Assembly: GCA_963827155.1 (NCBI GenBank)
Contig: CAWGZV010000002.1
Location: forward strand, 434,001 to 498,000
DNA from: UTCFX2 sp963827155
GTDB taxonomy: Bacteria > Chloroflexota > Anaerolineae > Anaerolineales > UBA4823
Length of the DNA: 64,000 nt
Direction of reading: 5' to 3'
The notes under the pieces are model-generated. The model saw only the letters and a list, made by a program, of their open reading frames with translations. It ran no database searches and had not been told where the DNA came from. The position numbers and the translations under genes are program-made. Positions 26,360 to 35,690 of this stretch are shown here, piece by piece (the stretch's first letter is position 1; every line of letters begins with the position of its first letter).

Positions 26360-28036
26360 ATGAGCAAGAAATATGCGATTGGTGTGGATTTTGGGACCGA
26401 ATTGGGGCGAGCTTTGCTGGTGGATGTAATGGATGGGACTGAGGTTGCCACTTATGTCCATCCATACAGCCACGGAGTGATCGATGAGAAACTCCCCGAA
26501 TTGAAAGTGCGACTCGAACCAGATTGGGCGCTTCAAGACCCGAATGATTATATTGCAGTATTTAAGACCGCGATCCCTGAGGTAATTAATATGAGCCATG
26601 TCGATCCAGCCGATGTGGTTGGGGTGGGGATCGATTTCACTGCCTGCACAATGCTTCCCACAAAAAAAGACGGCACACCTTTGTGCAACCTCCAGGAATT
26701 TAAAAACCACCCGCATGCCTGGGTCAAGCTCTGGAAACATCATGCTGCGCAACCCGAAGCAAACAAGATCAATGAGACGGCACGCAAGCTCGATGAAGGC
26801 TGGTTAGAGCGGTACGGCGGGAAAATATCATCGGAATGGTTCTTTTCAAAGACGCTGCAAATTCTGGATGAAGCCCCCGAAGTTTATGCTGCAGCAGATC
26901 GTCTGCTCGAAGCGGCAGATTGGGTAGTGTGGCAGCTAACCGGTGAGGAGACCCGGAATTCGTGCACCGCTGGCTATAAGGCGTTGTGGTCTAAACGAGA
27001 AGGATTCCCAGACAAGAAATATTTTGCAGCGCTGGACCCACGATTGGAGAACGTGATCGACGAGAAGATGTCGCGGGAGATCATCCCGATCGGCCAAAAT
27101 GCCGGCGGTCTGACTGCGCAAGCAGCCCAATGGACAGGGTTACTCCCTGGGACGGCAGTGGCGATCGCAAATGTCGACGCGCATGTTGCAGTACCCGCAG
27201 CGACCGTGACTGAGGTGGGCAGGATGGTCATGATCATGGGGACGAGCATCTGTCATATGGTGCTGGGAGAAAAGGAGAAACTCGTACCCGGGATCTGCGG
27301 CTATGTCGAAGACGGGATCATCCCTGGATTATTTGGCTACGAAGCTGGACAATCCTGCGTCGGAGACCATTTTGCGTGGTTTATTGAGAACTGCGTCCCG
27401 GCAGCCTACGAGCAGCAAGCTGCAGAGAGAGATATTTCGATTCATCAACTCCTGGAAGAAAAAGCTGCACAGCTGAAACCTGGAGAAAGCGGGCTTATCG
27501 CCTTGGATTGGTGGAACGGGAATCGAAGTGTGCTGGTGGATGTAGACCTTACCGGCTTATTACTCGGAGCAACCCTGGCTACGAAACCTGAAGAAATCTA
27601 TCGGGCTCTGATCGAAGCGACGGCATTTGGGACGCGGGTGATTATTGAGGCTTTCGAGAAGAATGGCGTTCCGGTCTATGAGCTGGTAGCCTGCGGAGGG
27701 CTGCCTGAAAAGAATTTATTACTGATGCAGATCTATGCAGATGTGACCGGCAGAGAGATGAAAGTAACCGCATCAGGGCAAACACCGGCATTGGGATCGG
27801 CGATGTTTGGAGCAGTCGCTGCCGGAAGCAAGGCTGGCGGGTACGACTCGATCATCGAAGCTGCGAGAAATATGGCGCACTTGATAGAGGTTATTTATAA
27901 ACCCAATGCGGAGAATAAGGCGGTTTACGATAAACTTTTTACCGAATACCTCATACTGCATGATTACTTTGGGCGAGGTGAAAACGATGTGATGAAGCGC
28001 TTGAAGAAAATCAAAGCAGAGGCGCTGGCAAGCTAA
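26360..28036 (+). CDS. araB: Ribulokinase (AraB type, FGGY family)
   Basis: Phosphorylates L-ribulose or a related ketopentose with ATP. The N-terminal phosphate-binding motif is YAIGVDFGTELGRALLVDV, followed by VGVGIDFTACTMLP, NLQEFKNHPHAWVKLWKHH and AADWVVWQLTGEETRNSC. The C-terminal ATPase half has VMIMGTSICHMVLG and YELVACGGLPEKNLLLMQIYADVTGREM. The length (558 aa) and sequence agree closely with AraB. A good GGAGG lies 6 nt upstream of the ATG. The last 26 bp overlap the convergent methyltransferase gene. No araD-type epimerase is in the window. Confidence 0.9.
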   Translation: MSKKYAIGVDFGTELGRALLVDVMDGTEVATYVHPYSHGVIDEKLPELKVRLEPDWALQDPNDYIAVFKTAIPEVINMSHVDPADVVGVGIDFTACTMLPTKKDGTPLCNLQEFKNHPHAWVKLWKHHAAQPEANKINETARKLDEGWLERYGGKISSEWFFSKTLQILDEAPEVYAAADRLLEAADWVVWQLTGEETRNSCTAGYKALWSKREGFPDKKYFAALDPRLENVIDEKMSREIIPIGQNAGGLTAQAAQWTGLLPGTAVAIANVDAHVAVPAATVTEVGRMVMIMGTSICHMVLGEKEKLVPGICGYVEDGIIPGLFGYEAGQSCVGDHFAWFIENCVPAAYEQQAAERDISIHQLLEEKAAQLKPGESGLIALDWWNGNRSVLVDVDLTGLLLGATLATKPEEIYRALIEATAFGTRVIIEAFEKNGVPVYELVACGGLPEKNLLLMQIYADVTGREMKVTASGQTPALGSAMFGAVAAGSKAGGYDSIIEAARNMAHLIEVIYKPNAENKAVYDKLFTEYLILHDYFGRGENDVMKRLKKIKAEALAS

Positions 28037-28832
28037 AGTCTGCGCTCACCAGCCCAAGCGCATAAAAAGTGGGGACGAAAAGGACACGTTCACCGCACTC
28101 CCGAGCTTTCCGGTCGATTTCTTTAAGACTTGAAAGCTCGGATTTCATTAATCGCCCTTGCATATCCTGTTCGATAACGTCCCATTCAATTTCCAAGGCA
28201 TCAGCGTCCTGGGTTGAAGTCCAGCGAGCACCTAAGATGCCAGTTTCGATACTTGTAAATCCCAGGCGTGAAAAGAGCATGCGCAGTTTTCTGCCAATGT
28301 ATGGGTCGGCACCTTGCTGCAGCAGGCTGGCGGACTGGGCTGCTCCAAGCTCAGCCAGCGGATCTGGATAATCCAACCTGCCACCGTAATCTGGCTCAGC
28401 GAATGCAGCCACCCACCCCCCAGGTTGGGCGACCCGCTTCATCTCCTTCAAGGCAAGATACGGGTCAGACAACCATAATAGAACGAAATGACAATATACC
28501 AGGCGAAAACTTGAACCGAGCAGGGGCAAACTGAGAGCGTCAGCCTGGATCAGCTGAGAATTTGGCGCACCGCGCCTGGCTTCAAGCAGACTGGGGAAAT
28601 CGATATCTAATCCGAATAGGGTTAGATTTTGGTGAGATGCCGAGGGATTATGGATTCCATATTTTTCGGTCAGCTCAGAGAGGATCGCTCCAGTGCCGCA
28701 TCCAATTTCTAAACTACGCTCATCGGACGAAAACCCGATTTTCTGGAGCAAGAAGGTGCGGATCTCTTGAGTCCAGCTTGCCTGCTGGACAAAGCGCGGA
28801 TGCCAATCCATATGCCAATCAGACGAACTCAA
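28011..28832 (-). CDS. Class I SAM-dependent methyltransferase
   Basis: A Rossmann-fold methyltransferase. Motif I is LEIGCGTGAI (about 41-50), followed by LFGLDIDF, ADALSLPLLGSSFRLVYCHFVLLWL and a post-motif VAQPGGWVAAFAEPDYGG, in the pattern of UbiE/Methyltransf_11 proteins. The substrate is unknown. It is the last gene of the minus-strand run that also holds two radical-SAM-like proteins and the Cys-Ala tail protein, with a 14-bp gap to the gene before it, so it may act in the same modification system. It converges on the ribulokinase gene. Confidence 0.85.
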   Translation of the reverse strand: MSSSDWHMDWHPRFVQQASWTQEIRTFLLQKIGFSSDERSLEIGCGTGAILSELTEKYGIHNPSASHQNLTLFGLDIDFPSLLEARRGAPNSQLIQADALSLPLLGSSFRLVYCHFVLLWLSDPYLALKEMKRVAQPGGWVAAFAEPDYGGRLDYPDPLAELGAAQSASLLQQGADPYIGRKLRMLFSRLGFTSIETGILGARWTSTQDADALEIEWDVIEQDMQGRLMKSELSSLKEIDRKARECGERVLFVPTFYALGLVSADFSLPAPLL

Positions 28833-28846
28833 GAAAGGTGGGCGGA

Positions 28847-29995
28847 TCAGCCTTTCCAGATTTTTTCAAAGGGATCGTTGAGTAAATTTCCCAGGATCCT
28901 GGAATCTCCTTGTGCCGGGCGGACATCACCATCCGGCTCAACATAAAGCCAGGCTCTTCCGGCACCCTCCATCATAGCGTCGCCGACCTCTAAAGCCACC
29001 GGATGGAGCGAGGAATATGGGACAGGAATATTCCAGACCAGCTCTAAACCACAACTCGCTACCCATTCACGCGCATGGTGCAGGGCACTGCTAAGGGAAT
29101 CGTCCATCGCACTCAGGGAGATCTTGCTCACTCCAATATTTTTCAGGCGGTTGATAATCTTTTCTGTTTTTTCTTGATTCTCTGGTGTGATTGTAAAATG
29201 AGCGGTTAATGATAAATCCTCATCGAGCGCATTTTCAACAGCCTGCCAGGATTTGTCACTATCTGGGTGCATAATTATCATTAAATGGTCGAGCCCCGCT
29301 TGCAGAAGGGTCTCGAGCTTTGAACGGTCGTTAAATTTCAGACCATCGCTGAGCAGACCGGTGACCTGCCCAAGCTTCTCAGCATGGGTGATCAAGTCAA
29401 CCAAATCCTCCCTTAAAGTGGGCTCACCTCCGGTGAAAATGATGTGAGGTATGCCGGCATCCCAGGCTTTGTCGAGAACGGACTGCCATTCGATCGTTGT
29501 CAGCTCTCGGGTAACTCGGTCTTCAGGAGCAGCTCCATCCTGATCACCTGAAGAAAGGCGATAAGTTACTGCGCAATCCAAGCGGTAAGGAGCTGTGAGG
29601 CGACCAGAAAATGGCTCCTGACGCTCAAAATCCAGGAATGTCACCGGATCCAGGTCAGGAATTTCAACAAGGGTTTGGATTCGCTCAGCCAGAACTATAT
29701 AATCCTGTCGTGCTTGGGGAAACGCAACCTGATACTTCGCAGACATACGGCGAGCTACAGTATCAGGATCGGTATTATTAACGAGAAAATAAGCATATTC
29801 TGCGGCTGTCTGGTTGAGATGCAAGATCGTGGAAGCGTTGATAATAAGGACGCCTCCTCCAGCTGGATCCGTACGAAGGTGCAATCGATAATTACGTGGG
29901 TCTTCCAAAGGTGATTGGTAGTGGAAAACTCCAACAGGTAAATCTTCTTTTGGTGAGAAAAGCTGCTGCAAAATGTTTGGTTTCATGACAGTCAT
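28847..29995 (-). CDS. RRE-containing radical SAM-like protein lacking all cluster cysteines (pseudoenzyme)
   Basis: Homologous along its length to the radical SAM protein encoded just upstream. The N-terminal PqqD-like (RRE) region is recognisable (GVLIINASTILHLNQTAAEYAYFLVN). The central barrel keeps GIPHIIFTGGEPTLREDLVDLITHAE. The CxxxCxxC loop of the active sibling (YRCNNDCAHCY) is replaced here by YRLSSGDQDGA, and the C-terminal region aligned with SPASM (YVEPDGDVRPAQGDSRILGNL) has no cysteines either. It should not bind Fe-S clusters. The rest of the fold is well kept, which suggests selection, perhaps as a partner or peptide-binding subunit of the active enzyme. Confidence 0.82.
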   Translation of the reverse strand: MTVMKPNILQQLFSPKEDLPVGVFHYQSPLEDPRNYRLHLRTDPAGGGVLIINASTILHLNQTAAEYAYFLVNNTDPDTVARRMSAKYQVAFPQARQDYIVLAERIQTLVEIPDLDPVTFLDFERQEPFSGRLTAPYRLDCAVTYRLSSGDQDGAAPEDRVTRELTTIEWQSVLDKAWDAGIPHIIFTGGEPTLREDLVDLITHAEKLGQVTGLLSDGLKFNDRSKLETLLQAGLDHLMIIMHPDSDKSWQAVENALDEDLSLTAHFTITPENQEKTEKIINRLKNIGVSKISLSAMDDSLSSALHHAREWVASCGLELVWNIPVPYSSLHPVALEVGDAMMEGAGRAWLYVEPDGDVRPAQGDSRILGNLLNDPFEKIWKG

Positions 29996-30017
29996 ACCCT
30001 CTCTTGAGCCAGGGTGT

Positions 30018-31365
30018 TCAGCTGGATAATCCCGAAGAAATTTTTATGGGACATCCGCCTCCGCATTCTTTGAGCAGGATGCAGGATCCGCATTTTTCCT
30101 GGATTTTACGCCTCTCGCGTAATGATAAAGCCAGGTCATGGTTCCAGATATGCTCCCAAGGATCGGTCAATATCGAACCCAAGGGCTGGTAGTAAGACTG
30201 GCAGGGGATTACCGAACCATCTGGTTCGATGCACATATTATAAAGCGCGGCTGTGCAGCCTTTAACTCCAAGCTCGAGCTCCATTGGGTCGAAAGCACAA
30301 TATTGGGTTGGCGTGTACCAGATCAGCTGCTGTTGGTGGAGATCGGTACGTTCGCGCGCAAGCTGGAGCAAAGGAGATCAGCTCGGATTCAGCCAATCCA
30401 GTTCCGCAAGTTTCACCGCGCCCAGAATAGATCAGGGCATTCAAGCCAACCGTCGGCACGCCGATATTTGCCAGGAAATCGAGAGTCTCCCCTAAACACT
30501 GAGCATTATCCACCAACATCGTGGTATTCGTCATAACAAAGAGCGGAGTTTCGAGGGCATTCTGGATCCCCAAAACGGTCTGATTCCAGGCTCCTTTAAG
30601 CCGAACCATATGATCGTGGATTTGAGCAGAATGCGATTTAAGGGTGATCTGAACATGGTCCAATCCAGAAGAGACGAGCTGCTCGAGGTAGCGTTTGTCC
30701 GCCAGCCGCCTTCCATTGGTATTTAGACCGGTAATCAAACCGGTTCTCTCTGCGTGTTGAATCAGCCTGGGGAGATCATCCCTGAGGGTTGGTTCTCCGC
30801 CTGTAAAAACAACGTGAGGGATGCCAAGCTCCCAGATACGATCGAGGATTGCGATCCAATCCTCACCTGGCAATTCTGGAAACTGTCTGGGTCTTTTGTT
30901 GTAGCAATGTGCGCAGTCATTGTTACATCGGTATGTCAGCGCAAGATCCATTCGATACGGAGCTGCAGGATGGGTGTGGAAAGGTGGGATGATTTCAAGA
31001 TCAAGGTCATGGACGGGACAGGCGCCCTCAGGACGCACCAACTCCTTGAGCTGGTCGCAGAATTTCGCATAGTCAGCTCTGGCTTGCTGACCGCCTATCC
31101 GATATTTCTGACAAATTTTCCTTACCGCATCCTCTTCGGCGATTTGATCCAGTGCCAGTTTTGCCATGAAAGCAGCCGTCTGATTCAGGTGCATCACGCG
31201 GCTGGCATTTACCATCAGCAGCCCGCTGGCATCTGGATCAATCCTGAGATGAATCCGCGACTGCTCCCCTGAATTTTGGTGCAGATAATGGAATAAAGCG
31301 ACCTGTGAGGCGGCGACAGGGCGAGGACTTTTTTCCTGACGTGCAAGGAATCGGTGAATTTCCAT
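30018..31365 (-). CDS. RRE-radical SAM-SPASM peptide/protein-modifying enzyme, one frameshift
   Basis: A peptide-modifying radical SAM enzyme. It has an N-terminal RRE-like domain (about 35-100, LLMVNASRVMHLNQTAAFMAK) for recognising a target, the SAM/[4Fe-4S] loop YRCNNDCAHCYNKRP, VVFTGGEPTLRDDLPRLIQ and, after a one-base shift near 30370, a SPASM-type end with cysteines (GCTAALYNMCIEPDGSVIPC, KCGSCILLKECGGGCPI). The shift lies in a short T run and restores a normal C-terminus. The start is ATG 31365 (MEIHRFLARQEK), 11 bp after the stop of the Cys-Ala tail protein. This architecture is typical of RiPP maturases that form thioether or C-C links; the tail next door is the obvious candidate substrate. 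Confidence 0.87.
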
Positions 31366-31376
31366 GAAATGCAGGC

Positions 31377-33077
31377 TCAGCGCCCGCCTCCAGCGCAGGC
31401 ACAAGCGCAGCCAGCGCAAGCGCATGCGCAGGCACAACCCCCACCACTTCTGCTCCCGCCTGAATAGCTGGACGGGGCTGGGATGGGAACTGGATTGGTT
31501 TTATTCGTAACACTGCTGGTAAATTCGGTCACATTTCCGACAACTCCAGCCGAGAAGTTCTCAACCCCGTTCACGAGCGACGCGGCGAAGGTGCCGCCAG
31601 GGAGGGTAGGGAGGGAAATTCCACCTCCTGGTCCTCCGCCGGAAGGTCTTGAAATTGTGGATGGGGAGGGCATTGGACCGGAGGCAGCTGGTCTGGAAAA
31701 AGTGGGATCATACCGACCCCACCAAGAAGGAATGAAAACTGGACCTGTGCGGAAAACCTCGCGGGTGCGGTCATCGTAATTCTTATCGAGCATAGTCCAC
31801 TCGAGGTATTTGTCGTAGGTTTCGCTCTTGACCTCAGGAGTTTGGGAATCTTCGACCTGCTTCCAGGCTTTTTCCATGATCGTCCTGTAATAATCAATCG
31901 TCTCTTTCCGGCTGAAGCCTTTCATTTTATTTGAAACGGTGTTCACCAGGTCAATCATCACGGCTTGGAGCGCTTTTCGCCGTTCCCCAAATTTATTCTC
32001 TTTCTGGAAGGCTCGCAGGAAGTCGACCTCATAAGGATTCAAATCAGCTGGAAGAGGATCAACAACCTCGATCTCGAGCGGATCGCGGGTCTTGACCGTC
32101 GCCGCAGATTTTTTCAGGGCTCCAAAGAGGATCATTGTCATGACCTTGTCGAGCGGCTGTTCCATTAGAACTCCAGCCTCGACGGCAGTGAGACCTCGTT
32201 TTATCCCCATCCCTTCGATGGCGATTTTCGGAGGCAAATACTGCAGTCGGCGGCGGCGCGTCGAAGAGCTTGTTAACCAACCGATGCCAACAATCCCAGC
32301 AAAGATACCTCCGCAGCACATGAAAGTGAAGAAAGTATCCTTGCTGATCCCAAGCCGCTCAAAAATTGATGGCTTGACAACTGCGGCAGCAGGCACATAA
32401 TGTGTTGGAAAAGAGGCGCCAAATAAATATTGAGAAGATCCTGAAGCATTTGGATGGGTCCAAGTGTAGGTTACCCGACCTTGCTCATCGATGCCGGTCT
32501 GGGGTTCAGCAGGAAATCCCTTTGGCGCTTCATGCCAACGCGGCTCTGCAGGCTGAACGCCAGGTGGAAGGTGAATAGTGACCTGCATGCTGGTGGAGCC
32601 GGTGACATATTTTGAGCCAAACCAGGTGGGTGAGAACTCAAAACTGGCATAATTCTTATCCTTGTCATCATAACGAAGCCAGCTTCCTGCATTTGGGACA
32701 TATACATGCACAGTGCCGGTTTGACCAGGCTGAATCGACTGGCTCCCCATGACGACAGCAAATCCGGACCCATCGCCAGCATAATCCGAACGCGAAATTG
32801 AGACCGATTGCCCTCCTGCTTCGGCTCTGGCGTCATTGAGTGTAAAATTAGGATTTGGCATGCCGATATCGACATAATCGATCGGCGAGGAAGTTGGATA
32901 ATTGTAAAAAGTGAAGGAATATAGTATAGAGGTTGAGCCGTCTTCATTTATGTATACATCAGCACTCAGCTGCTGCAGTTCAAAGTAATAGGTTTGTGCA
33001 AATACGATACTAGGGGTAAAGGACAACAATAGAATGAGTGCTGCTGCTATCCAAACTCTTTTCATTGAAGCCTCCAA
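31377..33077 (-). CDS. Secreted/membrane DUF2207-like protein with alternating Cys-Ala C-terminal tail
   Basis: 566 residues. The signal peptide is residues 1-28 (VWIAAALILLLSF...FAQ). An extracellular beta domain (about 30-225) resembles DUF2207. A membrane helix follows (about 246-268, FFTFMCCGGIFAGIVGIGWL), then an arginine-rich cytoplasmic stop and a helical cytoplasmic domain (about 275-450). A Gly/Ser/Pro linker leads to the end CACACACAGCACACAGGGR: seven cysteines, each separated by Ala (with one Gly between blocks). The tail is on the cytoplasmic side, where the adjacent RRE-radical SAM enzyme would meet it. I infer that the tail is a modified peptide segment fused to a large membrane protein. 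The protein's own function is unknown. Confidence 0.85.
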   Translation of the reverse strand: MEASMKRVWIAAALILLLSFTPSIVFAQTYYFELQQLSADVYINEDGSTSILYSFTFYNYPTSSPIDYVDIGMPNPNFTLNDARAEAGGQSVSISRSDYAGDGSGFAVVMGSQSIQPGQTGTVHVYVPNAGSWLRYDDKDKNYASFEFSPTWFGSKYVTGSTSMQVTIHLPPGVQPAEPRWHEAPKGFPAEPQTGIDEQGRVTYTWTHPNASGSSQYLFGASFPTHYVPAAAVVKPSIFERLGISKDTFFTFMCCGGIFAGIVGIGWLTSSSTRRRRLQYLPPKIAIEGMGIKRGLTAVEAGVLMEQPLDKVMTMILFGALKKSAATVKTRDPLEIEVVDPLPADLNPYEVDFLRAFQKENKFGERRKALQAVMIDLVNTVSNKMKGFSRKETIDYYRTIMEKAWKQVEDSQTPEVKSETYDKYLEWTMLDKNYDDRTREVFRTGPVFIPSWWGRYDPTFSRPAASGPMPSPSTISRPSGGGPGGGISLPTLPGGTFAASLVNGVENFSAGVVGNVTEFTSSVTNKTNPVPIPAPSSYSGGSRSGGGCACACACAGCACACAGGGR

Positions 33078-33111
33078 AAATTTATTGGCTTTTTAAAGTT
33101 TAACAAATTAA

Positions 33112-33471
33112 TTACCACTTCGGATCTTCAGTGAGCTGGTAGGTCGTTCCGCAGTATGGACATTGGACCACTGGCGCCCCTGCGACCATCTTAATGTTGT
33201 CTGCGGTGAGCGAGCCTCCACAGGATTTACATTTAAGAGTATCCAGGTTTACATTGGCAGGCAGATCTACCCGGTACGAGACTTCCTCTGCAGTACCCGG
33301 GGCAGACTTCTTCGATCGTCCAACGAACCAGATTATCGCAAATCCGATCAGAATGCTGATGATGCCAACCGGGATCCAACCAGGAGAACCGTCTGGACTA
33401 AACGCGCCCCAAATAAAAAGTATTCCAAAGAAAATTACGATCGCAGCAGCAATATAGGCGATTATTTTCAT
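33112..33471 (-). CDS. Small membrane protein with C-terminal zinc ribbon
   Basis: 119 residues: two membrane helices (about 4-24 and 34-51), a basic loop (GRSKKSAPG), then a zinc-ribbon with LKCKSCGGSL and VQCPYCGTTYQL. It lies 34 bp upstream of the Cys-Ala tail protein and is probably co-transcribed with it. I do not recognise the family beyond the ribbon. It may assist the membrane protein next to it. It is the first gene of the five-gene run. Confidence 0.8.
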   Translation of the reverse strand: MKIIAYIAAAIVIFFGILFIWGAFSPDGSPGWIPVGIISILIGFAIIWFVGRSKKSAPGTAEEVSYRVDLPANVNLDTLKCKSCGGSLTADNIKMVAGAPVVQCPYCGTTYQLTEDPKW

Positions 33472-33585
33472 GCTATCCTCAGACTTTGATTTTATTTATT
33501 TTAATATATCCTCAATTTCTGGACTGCGCAATGGATATTCTTCCTGATTTTTAGATTTCTATGCATAAAGCCTTATGGATGGATT

Positions 33586-34005
33586 TTATTCCCCAATAAT
33601 TTTCACCAGCACTCGCTTGGGGCGACGCCCATCAAATTCACCGTAAAAAATCTGCTCCCAAGGACCAAAATCGAGAGAGCCGTTAGTGACTGCGACAACC
33701 ACTTCTCGACCCATGATCTGCCGTTTCAGATGAGCGTCAGCATTGTCTTCACCCGTGCGATTATGAAGATACTTCGAAATGGGATCATGTGGAGCCAGAG
33801 CCTCTAACCAGAGGTCATAATCTTTATGAAGTCCGGATTCATCATCATTGATGAAAACCGAGGCAGTGATATGCATGGCATTCACCAGCACCAATCCTTC
33901 TTTGATACTACTTTCTTTTACACAGGCAACCACTTCAGGTGTGATGTTGAGAAAACCCCTTCGAGCGGGAACATTAAACCATAGGTCTTTTCTAAATGAG
34001 ATCAT
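33586..34005 (-). CDS. YjbQ / UPF0047 family protein
   Basis: A small protein (139 aa) of the YjbQ family, some members of which have secondary thiamine-phosphate-synthase activity in vivo. Recognisable: GFLNITPEVVACVKESSIKEGLVLVNAMHITASVFINDDE, NADAHLKRQIMGREVVVAVTNGSLDFGPWEQIFYGEFDG. Conserved His residues (MHITAS, AHLKRQ) are present. No operon partner. The family is a solid match; the physiological function is not known. Confidence 0.92.
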   Translation of the reverse strand: MISFRKDLWFNVPARRGFLNITPEVVACVKESSIKEGLVLVNAMHITASVFINDDESGLHKDYDLWLEALAPHDPISKYLHNRTGEDNADAHLKRQIMGREVVVAVTNGSLDFGPWEQIFYGEFDGRRPKRVLVKIIGE

Positions 34006-34197
34006 TTGTCACCGGAGTATTGATGGATAAGGATGGTTTCGAGGATTTTACCACGTCACCTTCAGCTTGCCGGATGTAAGAGACTGGATCTGATAAGATC
34101 GAATTGACCAGGTGCTATTGGTATGCTAAAATCGACCAGGGTTATCCGGATTGGATTGATATTTCCTCGATTGGATTTGAATTGTTGAATTGAGAGC

Positions 34198-35656
34198 TTG
34201 ATGGTGAAACCTGAGTGCACCAGAAACAATAATGGTTTGCTTCCCCAATTGCTGGCAATGATGGTTATCATCCTGCTCTCTGCGCACGGATGCATGTCTG
34301 AAAAAAATGTACGGAGCAACACACCGACTGTCAATATAACTCTCCAACCAGAAGTTCAGCTTGCAGCTCCGACTGCGCCAGAAACAGATCCAGGAGCGAC
34401 CTCAACTGCAGTTCCGGAATTGGATGATGAAAGTCTGCCTGTTCAGAGCCTGGATGCGGCGGCAACGGCAAGCCTGGTTGAGCAAGGTTATGAACTTAGC
34501 AGCGAGGCAGGACTGAGAGCTGCGCTGGTGGATTTCTTCTCAAATCCCGATTATTCACAAATTCAAATTCCTGACTTAATTAGAAACAAATGGCTGGATT
34601 TTTCCCGAAATGAATCCGAACTCACAATAGAAGAGAAGCTTGATCTAGCCCAGTTCTTGGATCAGTGGCTGCAATTGGACGCACTGATGAATACGAGTGC
34701 GTATGGAAGAAATCACCGGATCCAATTAAAGGTTCAAGCTCTAGAAAATTCCGAAGGCCGCAGTATCATAAAGCCTTATCTCGTAGATCTTGAAGATGGT
34801 TTGGAAACACCGCTTCTGCTGGCACGGGATGCAAAAGGAAAATTCATCGATCTTGTGCCCGCGCCACAAATTCCTGGTTTCAGAATGCGCGCTGCCGAAG
34901 ATGGATGGCATATCGAATATATAGATGACCGAGGGAGAAGTCATGCTGATTGCTGATGCCTATCCACTAGCGGAAGCGGACATCCAGCGAATCAAGAAGG
35001 AAATTGAGGCGGATGAACTGTCAGAAGAGGACCCTCTGATGACACGGCTAGTCCAAGTATTTCTTGATCAAAAGGAGGAAGGGAGCCTCTCTGTACCAAG
35101 ATATGCCCTGCCAGAGGATGGAATTGAGCAAAATTTAATTGGGATCGACAAGTCATTAACTGCTTCGCAGATCATCCTGCTGAATGAAGCCTTCGAGCTT
35201 TTCGATCGGCCGGTATTTGAAGCGTTAAAGGAATCACTTTTCGGATCGGATATTTGGATGTTCTTCTTTGATGATTTAGGCCAGGCTTCGGGGATGAACT
35301 ACACCGGCACCGGGCTAATCATGATTGATCGACGTGATTTATTTGGAAACCGGTATATCTTAGCGAGTGTACTGGCACACGAAGCAGCCCATGTGCTGCA
35401 GGGCGGAGTCAGGAACTCGGATGACCGGTGTCAAGAGCTCTTGAATATGGAAATTGGGAATGGAAAAATTGCCAAAGATTTTTCACTTTGGTCGGCTGAT
35501 CAAGTGATTTCTGGGATTAAGAACAGGCAACTTGGGGCCTACCACATATCCCTCTGGATTTTGCTGCGGCTGGGATATCAAAATCTGAATAATCTGGAGC
35601 AGGCGATCTTAACCGGGAGAATCGGGGGAACCTCGGTATTGCTGGACTGCCCGTAA
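34198..35656 (+). CDS. Lipoprotein with zincin-like HEAAH motif, one frameshift
   Basis: The first part has a signal with a lipobox-like end (VIILLSAHGCMSE), a Pro/Thr-rich linker and a helical domain. At 34941 the frame ends with SHADC, but the other frame (from 34925) carries straight on with GEVMLIADAYPLAEADIQRI. A one-base insertion in GGGAGAAGTC would join them. The second part has VLAHEAAHVLQGG, an HExxH metal site with a possible third ligand further on. On its own the second part would lack a signal for export, which supports a single gene of about 485 residues. A translationally coupled pair cannot be excluded. The family is unknown; a zinc peptidase-like lipoprotein is likely. Confidence 0.7.
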
Positions 35657-35690
35657 TTGAAACCTGAAGTTCCACGAGCTGCTTTGAAAA

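Noticed and set aside
34925..35656. HEAAH frame as an independent coupled gene
   Set aside because: Possible, but the second half would lack an export signal and begins exactly where the first half fails, so one frameshifted gene is preferred.
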